Of a stretch of 5,067 nucleotides of DNA, positions 1 through 5,067 are shown in pieces (within the stretch, counting starts at the first letter, position 1; each line of letters opens with the position of its first letter). The notes under the pieces were generated by a model. The model saw only the letters and a program-made list of their open reading frames with translations. It made no database searches and was not told where the DNA came from. Source of the DNA: Lachnospiraceae bacterium (lineage in GTDB: Bacteria > Bacillota_A > Clostridia > Lachnospirales > Lachnospiraceae); NCBI GenBank assembly GCA_017464045.1, contig JAFUEG010000003.1:1-5067 (forward strand), in the 5' to 3' direction. The position numbers and the translations under genes are program-made.

Positions 1-575
1 GAAATTCTACTAAGGACAGCTTGCTTATTCTTGATGAGATAGGGCGTGGAACATCAACCTTTGACGGGTTAAGCATAGCCTGGGCTGTAGTTGAATATAT
101 AGCCAACACGGAGCTTCTCGGTGCTAAAACCTTATTTGCGACACATTATCATGAACTTACTGAACTTGAGGGCAAGCTTTCGTCTGTAAATAATTATTGT
201 ATAGCTATTAAGGAAAAGGGTGATGATATAGTATTCTTGCGTAAAATCATAAAGGGCGGTGCTGACAGAAGCTACGGTATTCAGGTTGCAAGACTTGCCG
301 GAGTACCGGATATGGTTCTTAAGCGTGCAGGAGAAATATGTAATCAGCTCATAGCTTCGGATATAGCCAATCAGGTTAAAAATATAGATGTAGAGGGAAG
401 CTATGATAATCTTAAAAACAAGTCAAAAAATGAAGCTTACGAGCAGATGTCACTTTTTAGTGTTAATGCCGAAGCAGAAGTTATTGATGAGATTAAAGCT
501 ATGGATTTGAATAATTTAACGCCTATAAATGCCATGCTTTGTCTACAGGATTTACAGAAAAAATTGCGGGGATAA
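1..575 (+). CDS. mutS: DNA mismatch repair protein MutS, C-terminal fragment (5' end outside window)
   Basis: MutS recognises mismatches and small loops and, as an ATP-driven clamp, recruits MutL. Only the last ~190 residues are here; reading starts at base 3, in the frame that begins NSTKDS, so the gene runs in from the left. Visible in order, numbered within the fragment: Walker B and family signature [12 protein letters not shown] (residues 7-18), the ATHYHEL switch histidine region (46-52), the helix-turn-helix dimer region [12 protein letters not shown] (85-96), a QMSLF beta-clamp binding motif (bases 444-458, like QMSLL of E. coli MutS), and the small C-terminal domain with [18 protein letters not shown] at base 21 is an internal leucine codon, not a start. 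Stop TAA at 573-575, 81 bases before mutL. Full-length family members have about 850-880 residues. The identification is firm; the Walker A half of the ATPase cannot be checked. Confidence 0.97.
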   Translation, partial: NSTKDSLLILDEIGRGTSTFDGLSIAWAVVEYIANTELLGAKTLFATHYHELTELEGKLSSVNNYCIAIKEKGDDIVFLRKIIKGGADRSYGIQVARLAGVPDMVLKRAGEICNQLIASDIANQVKNIDVEGSYDNLKNKSKNEAYEQMSLFSVNAEAEVIDEIKAMDLNNLTPINAMLCLQDLQKKLRG

Positions 576-578
576 AAT
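551..578 (+). promoter_or_regulatory. candidate sigma-A promoter for mutL, overlapping the end of mutS
   Basis: TTTACA (551-556, 5 of 6 matches to TTGACA) and TAAAAT (573-578, 5 of 6 matches to TATAAT) are 16 bases apart. Transcription would start near 585 and give mutL a leader of about 70 bases. In sequence this AT-rich such matches arise by chance, and mutL could equally be read through from mutS, as no terminator is visible between them. Confidence 0.28.
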
Positions 579-656
579 AAATACCTGAACCAAAAAACAA
601 GGCTTAAATTATTATGAAGTGACTGTTTACGGGTTCGATGAAAGGAAAATTTTATC

Positions 657-2804
657 ATGATTAGACTTCTTGACAAAAATGTAGTAGATAAGATTGCTGC
701 AGGTGAGGTTATTGAACGACCTTCATCTGTGGTAAAGGAGCTTTTGGAAAATTCCATTGATGCCGGTGCAAAAGATATTACGGTTGAGATTAAGGATGGC
801 GGTACTTCGTTTATAAGGGTAACTGACAATGGCTGTGGTATACCTAAAGAAGAGGTAAGAACCGCCTATATGAGACATGCAACCAGCAAAATTGAAAATG
901 AGGATGATTTATCGCGTATTTCATCTCTTGGTTTCAGAGGAGAGGCTTTATCGACTATAGCTGCGGTTGCACAGACAGAGATGATTACCAAGACTTCCGA
1001 TTCTCTAACGGGAATTAAATATGTTATCCACGGTGGAGTAGAGGTTGAATATAAGGAGGTAGGTGTCCCGGATGGTACAACGATAGTTGTCAGAAATCTG
1101 TTTTTTAATACACCTGCCAGAAAAAAATTTTTGAAAACAGCTATGACTGAGGGTTCATATATTAATGATCTGGTATTAAAGCTTGCTCTCAGCCATCCTG
1201 AAATATCCTTTAAGTTTATAACTAACGGCAAAACTAACATCTCCACATCGGGAAATGGAAATATTAAGGATAATATTTATCAGCTTTTCGGACGTGATAT
1301 AAGCAATAATCTTATGCCGATAGAGTATGACGGAGAAAATATCAAAGTAAGGGGTTATGTTGGAAAACCGTTTATTTCTCGTGGAAACAGAGGCTTTGAA
1401 AATTATTTTATTAATAACAGATATATAAAGAGTAATATTATAAATCGTGCTATAGAAGAAGGCTATAAAACCTTTGTCATGCAGCACAGATTCCCGTTTA
1501 CGGTTATCTACATCGAGCTTCCAAAGGACAAGATTGATGTAAATGTTCATCCGACAAAAATGGAATTTAAGTATGACAATGAACGAGAGCTTTTTGAAGT
1601 TATAACAAAATCAGTCCGTGAAGCCCTTTTGCAGACGGATTTGATTCCGAATGCAAATTATAATGAGAATGAAAAGAAACGTGACAAGGTGCTTGGCGCA
1701 GGGACTGATATTGATAAAAACGCTCCAAAACCGGCTGAACCTTTTGAAGAAAAACGTACATATTTTGAAAGTCAGAATAAGGTGACCAATGCTTCCAATG
1801 CATACAAGAACTTTTCTAATTCCGATATAAAGGCTGATGATGAAAAAAACAAGGTTATTTATGAAAGCGATAAAAAAGCAGATTATAAATCAGCCAATGA
1901 AGAATCAGGTGCTGTTTCTGATACTATTAAACCATCACCTGTTGATAAGGTTAAGAATTATGGGCCATCATATAATATATTAAATTCCTTGAAGGAAGCT
2001 GAGCCGGATGAACCTATATATAATATGTTAAATGATAAGGGTGTGTCTTATCAGGCTGCCGGACAAGCTAAATCTGAGCGAGGGGATATTTTTTCAAAAG
2101 CTATGGAAGATATTCAGGCTGATGAAAAACGTGCTAAGGCTTTTGAAACATATGACAGTAATAAAATGCCTAAAAGGCCGGAGCAAATGGCATTTGAAAA
2201 TGATGATTTTTTAAGTAAACAGGCCAGGGAAAAGCATAGACTTATCGGTCAGGTGTTTGGTACTTACTGGCTTATGGAATATGAAGATAAGCTTTATATA
2301 ATGGATCAGCATGCAGCACATGAGAAGGTCAATTATGAAAGACTAATACATAATCTTAATACCAAGCAGGTTTTATCGCAGCAGCTTATGCCGCCTATGG
2401 TTATAACCGTTACATACGCTGAAAGACAGGCTATACTCGATAATTATGATTTGTTTATGAAAATAGGATATGATATAGTTGAATTTGGTGGAAATGAATT
2501 TAAGATAAATGCTGTTCCTTCAAATCTTTTCGGACTTCATGGAAGAGAGATGTTTATGGAGTTTGTAGGCTCACTCATCAATAATGCAGGATATATGTCC
2601 AATGATGTTTTTGTCAGTAAGCTTGCTACTATGGCATGTAAAGCTGCTATAAAAGGTAATACAACCATAACCTTTCAGGAAGCGGATGCATTAATTGATG
2701 AGCTTCTTAATCTTGAAAATCCATATACCTGTCCTCATGGAAGACCTACTATTATATCCATGTCTCAGACAGAGCTTGACAAGAAGTTCAAGAGAATTGT
2801 CTAA
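657..2804 (+). CDS. mutL: DNA mismatch repair protein MutL with endonuclease domain
   Basis: MutL couples mismatch recognition by MutS to strand removal. This 715-residue protein has the N-terminal GHKL ATPase: ELLENSIDAGA (E28, N32), DNGCGI (57-62), ATSKI, GFRGEAL (92-98), FINNR (251-255) and NVHPTK (296-301, with the ATP-contacting lysine). A charged linker of about 190 residues (~331-522) follows. The C-terminal domain has the nuclease motif DQHAAHEKVNYE (550-561, fitting DQHA(X)2E(X)4E), ACKAAIKGN (660-668), CPHGRP (692-697) and a terminal FKR, the metal-site set of endonuclease MutL proteins found where MutH is absent. QQLMPP (575-580) aligns with the QEMIVP-type beta-clamp motif known from Bacillus. 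The ATG at 657 gives the classic start IRLLDKNVVDKIAAGEVIERP; AAAGGA at 641-646 is the ribosome binding site, 10 bases upstream. The protein is longer than the usual 600-650 residues because of the linker. Confidence 0.98.
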   Translation: MIRLLDKNVVDKIAAGEVIERPSSVVKELLENSIDAGAKDITVEIKDGGTSFIRVTDNGCGIPKEEVRTAYMRHATSKIENEDDLSRISSLGFRGEALSTIAAVAQTEMITKTSDSLTGIKYVIHGGVEVEYKEVGVPDGTTIVVRNLFFNTPARKKFLKTAMTEGSYINDLVLKLALSHPEISFKFITNGKTNISTSGNGNIKDNIYQLFGRDISNNLMPIEYDGENIKVRGYVGKPFISRGNRGFENYFINNRYIKSNIINRAIEEGYKTFVMQHRFPFTVIYIELPKDKIDVNVHPTKMEFKYDNERELFEVITKSVREALLQTDLIPNANYNENEKKRDKVLGAGTDIDKNAPKPAEPFEEKRTYFESQNKVTNASNAYKNFSNSDIKADDEKNKVIYESDKKADYKSANEESGAVSDTIKPSPVDKVKNYGPSYNILNSLKEAEPDEPIYNMLNDKGVSYQAAGQAKSERGDIFSKAMEDIQADEKRAKAFETYDSNKMPKRPEQMAFENDDFLSKQAREKHRLIGQVFGTYWLMEYEDKLYIMDQHAAHEKVNYERLIHNLNTKQVLSQQLMPPMVITVTYAERQAILDNYDLFMKIGYDIVEFGGNEFKINAVPSNLFGLHGREMFMEFVGSLINNAGYMSNDVFVSKLATMACKAAIKGNTTITFQEADALIDELLNLENPYTCPHGRPTIISMSQTELDKKFKRIV
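1746..2165 (+). repeat. degenerate in-frame repeats in the MutL linker
   Basis: The linker of MutL contains related segments: EEKRTYFESQNK (residues 364-375), DIKADDEKNKVIYESDKK (390-407, bases 1824-1877) and DIQADEKRAKAFETYDSNK (485-503, bases 2109-2165). The DIKADDEK and DIQADEK parts are also alike in DNA, differing by one codon and two substitutions over 24 bases. A second pair, YNILN and YNMLN, is encoded by 15-base copies at 1971-1985 and 2019-2033 with one mismatch, exactly 16 codons apart. The copies are too diverged to call recent tandem duplications, and low-complexity K/E/D/N composition could explain part of the likeness. Confidence 0.4.
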
Positions 2805-2842
2805 AAGTAAAAATTACGATATATATTCTGTTGTTATTGTAT

Positions 2843-2848
2843 TATAAT
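2843..2848 (+). promoter_or_regulatory. candidate -10 element upstream of the GH5 gene
   Basis: A perfect TATAAT lies 43 bases before the GH5 start codon in the 87-base gap after mutL. The expected -35 position (about 2820-2826) holds only TATATA-like sequence, so this would be a weak or activator-dependent promoter. TG occurs at 2838-2839, three rather than one base before the hexamer, so it is not a proper extended -10. No rho-independent terminator for mutL is visible in the gap. Confidence 0.33.
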
Positions 2849-2891
2849 TTGACTTATCAAATATTAAAATAGTAAATTACGGAGGTTTTCT

Positions 2892-3917
2892 ATGAAAAAA
2901 TTTGCAGGTTATGAAAAAGGCGTAAGCTTTGGTGGATGGTTTTCACAGTGTGATTATTCAAAGGATAGATTTGATAATTTTATAACTGAGAAAGATTTTA
3001 AAAAGGTTTCGGAATGGGGACTGGATCATGTAAGAATTCCTATTGATTATAATTTAGTTGAAGATGAAGATGGAAACTATCTTGATACTGGTATTTCATA
3101 TATTCAAAATGCTATAGATTTATGCAATAAATATAGTCTCAATATGATTCTTGATGTACACAAGACCTTAGGTTTTTCGTTTGATAACGGAGAAAATGAA
3201 GAAGGATTTTTTGAAAGTGAGGAGTTACAGGAACACTTATATAAACTTTGGGAGATGCTAACAGAAAACTTTGGTAAATACCATGATAGCGTAGCGTTTG
3301 AACTTTTAAATGAGGTTACAGACAAGGCTTATTGTGATAAATGGAATGAAATTTCGAATACCTGTATCAAGCGTATAAGAGCTATATGTCCTGATGTATA
3401 CATTCTTGTAGGCGGATACTGGAATAACAGTATAGAATCAATAAAAGATATAGCTATGCCTTATGACGATAAAATAATATATAATTTTCACTGCTATGAG
3501 CCACTCATATTTACACATCAGGGTGCTTATTGGATACCGGATATGCCTTCAGATTTAAGAACCACATATCCGAACACAATTGAGAACTATAAAAAAGACC
3601 ATGCTAAAATTGCAAAAAGCAGTTTATCAATATATGAGTTTTTAAAAACAGAAAATGCAGATGTTTCTTTATTTGAAGAATTGTTTTCCGAAGCAATTAA
3701 GATAGCTGAAGAAAGAGATGTTGCTCTTTACTGCGGTGAATACGGAGTGATTAATCTTGCTGATACAGAAAGTACATTAAAGTGGTACAAGGATATAAAT
3801 TCAGTTTTTGTAAAATATGGTATTGGACGCGCAGCATGGAGTTTTAAAGAAATGGATTTTGGTCTCGATGATGAACACATGAAGCCTATTATTGACGAGG
3901 TTGTAAAATACTTGTAA
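2892..3917 (+). CDS. cytosolic glycoside hydrolase family 5 enzyme, CelC-like endo-beta-glucanase
   Basis: A retaining (beta/alpha)8-barrel hydrolase, probably cutting beta-1,4- or mixed-linkage glucan chains or oligosaccharides. From memory it aligns along its whole length with Clostridium thermocellum endoglucanase CelC (343 residues, here 341): GGWFSQ near the start, FDNFITEKD, DHVRIPIDY (R48), DVHK (H90), AFELLNEV (N140 and acid/base E141), YNFHCYEP (H200), FTHQGAYW, LYCGEYGV (nucleophile E283), and AAWSFKEMDFGL (W316). All catalytic positions of the family are present. There is no signal peptide, anchor, dockerin or carbohydrate-binding module, so it should act inside the cell on imported oligosaccharides. 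The start is fixed by GGAGG at 2881-2885, six bases before the ATG. It sits 87 bases after mutL and 83 before miaA with no sugar genes in view. Exact substrate and GH5 subfamily are not determined; a beta-mannanase or exo-glucanase activity is possible. Confidence 0.9.
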   Translation: MKKFAGYEKGVSFGGWFSQCDYSKDRFDNFITEKDFKKVSEWGLDHVRIPIDYNLVEDEDGNYLDTGISYIQNAIDLCNKYSLNMILDVHKTLGFSFDNGENEEGFFESEELQEHLYKLWEMLTENFGKYHDSVAFELLNEVTDKAYCDKWNEISNTCIKRIRAICPDVYILVGGYWNNSIESIKDIAMPYDDKIIYNFHCYEPLIFTHQGAYWIPDMPSDLRTTYPNTIENYKKDHAKIAKSSLSIYEFLKTENADVSLFEELFSEAIKIAEERDVALYCGEYGVINLADTESTLKWYKDINSVFVKYGIGRAAWSFKEMDFGLDDEHMKPIIDEVVKYL

Positions 3918-3920
3918 AAT
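3892..3920 (+). promoter_or_regulatory. candidate sigma-A promoter for miaA inside the end of the GH5 gene
   Basis: TTGACG (3892-3897, 5 of 6) and TAAAAT (3915-3920, 5 of 6) are separated by the optimal 17 bases. The -10 overlaps the GH5 stop codon. Transcription would begin near 3927, giving miaA a leader of about 74 bases that contains the whole hairpin at 3938-3968. This is the best-spaced promoter-like pair I found in the window, but chance is not excluded in AT-rich DNA. Confidence 0.38.
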
Positions 3921-3937
3921 ATAACACGATTATTAAT

Positions 3938-3968
3938 ATGTGACAGGGGGACAGGCACCTTTTCACAT
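3938..3968. repeat. REP-like imperfect hairpin element (RAYT/IS200-type family suspected)
   Basis: Perfect outer arms ATGTGA (3938-3943) and TCACAT (3963-3968) enclose a G-rich core, GGGGGACAGGCACC (3946-3959). The stem can continue inward past a C/T mismatch with A-T, G-T, G-C and G-C pairs, then a G/A mismatch, a G-C pair and the five-base loop ACAGG. The core is strikingly GC-rich for this AT-rich gap. Intergenic hairpins of the form GTGACAGGGG...TCAC are, as I recall, scattered through many Firmicutes genomes and associated with REP-associated tyrosine (Y1) transposases. Only one copy occurs in this window and no transposase is here. There is no T-run after it, so it is not a classical terminator. 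Confidence 0.65.
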
Positions 3969-3990
3969 TGGATAATTATGACTGCCCTAT

Positions 3991-3995
3991 GGGAG
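3991..3995 (+). promoter_or_regulatory. miaA: ribosome binding site that decides the miaA start
   Basis: GGGAG ends five bases before the ATG at 4001. The in-frame upstream options are worse: the TTG at 3968 begins on the last base of the hairpin element with no Shine-Dalgarno sequence before it, and the ATG at 3989 directly overlaps this site. The ATG at 4001 also leaves the usual short MiaA N-terminus before the P-loop. Confidence 0.75.
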
Positions 3996-4000
3996 AAATT

Positions 4001-4945
4001 ATGAATGACAATCTGATAATATTAACAGGCCCTACAGCGGTTGGAAAGACAGATTTATCAATTAAGCTTGCTAAAGCTGTGGATGGAGAGATTATTTCTG
4101 CTGATTCGATTCAGGTTTATAAAGACATGAATATAGGCTCGGCAAAAATCACAACAGAAGAGATGGATGGAGTGGGACATCATTTAATTGATGTCCTTTA
4201 CCCTTATGAGGATTTCAATGTTGTTACATTTAAAAAATTTGCTAATTGTGCAATAGCAGACATAAGAAAAAAAGGTAAGGTTCCAATTATAACAGGTGGA
4301 ACCGGTTTTTATATTCAGGCAGTTTTATATGATATTGACTTTAAGGAAAATGAAGATGATGGTTACAGAAACTTTTTAGAAAAGCTTTTGGAGGAAAAGG
4401 GAGCCGTATATCTGCATGATATGCTAAAGGAAATTGATGAAAAATCAGCCCGGAATATACATTTTAATAATTCAAAAAAAGTAATCAGAGCACTTGAATA
4501 TTATCATCAGACAGGAGAGAAAATATCAGAGCATAATGAGGTGGAGCGCGCAAAAAGCTCTCCGTATAATTTTGCTTATTTTGTTCTTAATTGTGACAGA
4601 ACAAAACTTTATCAAAGAATTGAAAAAAGAGTTGATATTATGATGAATCAGGGTCTTGTTAATGAGGTTTCCAATCTTGTAAATAAGTATAATCTTACAT
4701 CTGATATGGTTTCCATGCAGGGACTTGGATATAAGGAAATATATTCATATCTAAAAGGAGAGATGAGTCTTGAAGATGCTGTTTACGTATTAAAGCGTGA
4801 TACCAGACATTTTGCTAAAAGGCAGCTTACATGGTTTAGACGTGAAAAAGAGGTCACATGGGTTGATAAGGACTTTTATGATACTGATGAAAAGTGTCTT
4901 GATTATATGTTAAATGTTTTAAAAGAAAAAAAAATAATAGAATAA
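4001..4945 (+). CDS. miaA: tRNA dimethylallyltransferase MiaA
   Basis: MiaA transfers the dimethylallyl group of DMAPP to N6 of A37 in tRNAs that read codons beginning with U (i6A37), which steadies codon-anticodon pairing; MiaB can then methylthiolate the base. From the ATG at 4001 the protein has 314 residues, the usual family length. Visible motifs: P-loop GPTAVGKT (10-17), SADSIQVYKDMNIGSAK with catalytic-type D35 and Q38, HHLIDVLYPYEDFNV, TGGTGFYIQAVLY (GGTGFY at 99-104), NSKKVIRALEYY, a DRTKLYQRIEKRVDIMM segment, QGLGYKEI, and TRHFAKRQLTWFR (268-280), the conserved tRNA-contacting end. No key residue is missing. A longer version from TTG at 3968 would add 11 residues without family support. 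The gene ends with an A9 run (4926-4934) encoding lysines. miaA is a frequent neighbour of mutSL in bacteria; here a GH5 gene separates them. Confidence 0.97.
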   Translation: MNDNLIILTGPTAVGKTDLSIKLAKAVDGEIISADSIQVYKDMNIGSAKITTEEMDGVGHHLIDVLYPYEDFNVVTFKKFANCAIADIRKKGKVPIITGGTGFYIQAVLYDIDFKENEDDGYRNFLEKLLEEKGAVYLHDMLKEIDEKSARNIHFNNSKKVIRALEYYHQTGEKISEHNEVERAKSSPYNFAYFVLNCDRTKLYQRIEKRVDIMMNQGLVNEVSNLVNKYNLTSDMVSMQGLGYKEIYSYLKGEMSLEDAVYVLKRDTRHFAKRQLTWFRREKEVTWVDKDFYDTDEKCLDYMLNVLKEKKIIE

Positions 4946-4952
4946 TATAAAT

Positions 4953-4971
4953 AAGTTTTCCGTAAAAACTT
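4953..4971 (+). terminator. weak AT-rich hairpin after miaA, doubtful terminator
   Basis: AAGTTTT (4953-4959) and AAAACTT (4965-4971) form a perfect 7-base-pair stem with a five-base loop, eight bases after the miaA stop. The stem has only one G-C pair and is followed by TATGTCGAC rather than a T-run, so efficient intrinsic termination is unlikely. It could be a processing site or chance. Confidence 0.22.
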
Positions 4972-5017
4972 TATGTCGACTAATCAAAAAATTAATATAA
5001 ATTTGGAGTATAATATA

Positions 5018-5067
5018 ATGATTAATCATTACGATAAAAGTACAAATTGTATAAATGAATTAAAAAA
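5018..5067 (+). CDS. start of an unidentified gene, truncated by the window end
   Basis: An ATG at 5018 preceded by GGAG (5005-5008, nine-base spacer) opens a frame that stays open to the window end: MINHYDKSTNCINELK, 16 codons plus two bases. The start lies 72 bases after miaA on the same strand, consistent with the next gene of the cluster. Sixteen residues do not allow an assignment. A RadC-like N-terminus or another gene commonly found after miaA in Clostridia would be possible, but this is a guess. Confidence 0.6.
   Translation, partial: MINHYDKSTNCINELK

Noticed and set aside
631..645. GGGTTCGATGAAAGG before mutL resembles a tRNA T-arm (GGTTCGA).
   Set aside because: No acceptor, D-arm or anticodon stem can be built around it; the distant GAACC at 587-591 could pair with GGTTC but leaves a 40-base loop. 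Taken as chance.
437..1550. Minus-strand open frames opposite mutS/mutL (437-829, 866-1246, 1176-1550).
   Set aside because: They lie fully opposite strongly conserved mutS and mutL codons and their translations look like nothing known.
1600..2214. Open frames at 1600-1803 (minus strand) and 2032-2214 (plus strand, other frame) in the mutL linker region.
   Set aside because: Short, overlapping the continuous mutL frame, no ribosome binding site and no recognisable product.
2849..2878. TTGACT (2849-2854) with TAAATT (2873-2878) as a GH5 promoter.
   Set aside because: Transcription would start in or after the GGAGG ribosome site, leaving no usable leader.
3104..3958. Minus-strand open frames at 3104-3325 and 3728-3958.
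   Set aside because: Shadows of the GH5 gene; the second also runs through the hairpin region without any coding character.
3985..3993. CCCTATGGG palindrome overlapping the miaA ribosome site.
   Set aside because: Only a 3-base-pair stem with a 3-base loop; too weak alone to sequester the site.
3968..4000. Longer MiaA starting at TTG 3968 or ATG 3989.
   Set aside because: The TTG lies on the edge of the hairpin element with no ribosome site, the ATG at 3989 overlaps the GGGAG site, and the added residues have no counterpart in the family.
5009..5014. TATAAT just before the last gene start as a -10 box.
   Set aside because: It lies between the GGAG site and the ATG, so it cannot drive that gene; AT-rich spacer sequence explains it.

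Overview
The window looks like a piece of chromosome from a low-GC, Gram-positive Clostridia-type bacterium, most likely of the Lachnospiraceae (a Butyrivibrio- or Roseburia-like gut or rumen organism). This is an inference. It rests on the AT-rich sequence, strong GGAG-type ribosome binding sites, a MutL carrying the endonuclease motif (the methyl-independent, MutH-less type of mismatch repair), the order mutS-mutL-miaA, and a cytosolic glycoside hydrolase resembling Clostridium thermocellum CelC. No ribosomal RNA or other firm taxonomic marker is present.

Layout, all on the + strand: (1) 1-575, the 3' end of mutS (Walker B onward); (2) 657-2804, complete mutL with ATPase domain, long variable linker and endonuclease/dimerisation domain; (3) 2892-3917, a complete GH5-family cellulase-like enzyme without signal peptide; (4) 3938-3968, a 31-base imperfect hairpin with the core GGGGGACAGGCACC, resembling the REP-type elements mobilised by RAYT/IS200-like transposases; (5) 4001-4945, complete miaA, whose start is better placed at the ATG at 4001 than at an upstream TTG that lies in the hairpin element; (6) 5018-5067, the first 16 codons of a further gene that cannot be assigned. 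Gaps between genes are 72-100 bases and contain candidate promoters and small repeats. No gene-free stretch exceeds 300 bases.

MutS and MutL act together in post-replicative mismatch repair: MutS finds the mismatch and MutL, activated by ATP and the sliding clamp, nicks the new strand. Both carry plausible beta-clamp binding motifs. MiaA prenylates A37 of tRNAs reading UNN codons and is a common neighbour of mutSL. The GH5 enzyme has no obvious functional tie to either and looks like an accessory gene placed in a housekeeping cluster.

I found no clearly new multi-gene system. The points most worth a second look are the REP-like hairpin in the probable miaA leader, the cytosolic GH5 enzyme in this locus, and the repeat-bearing MutL linker.
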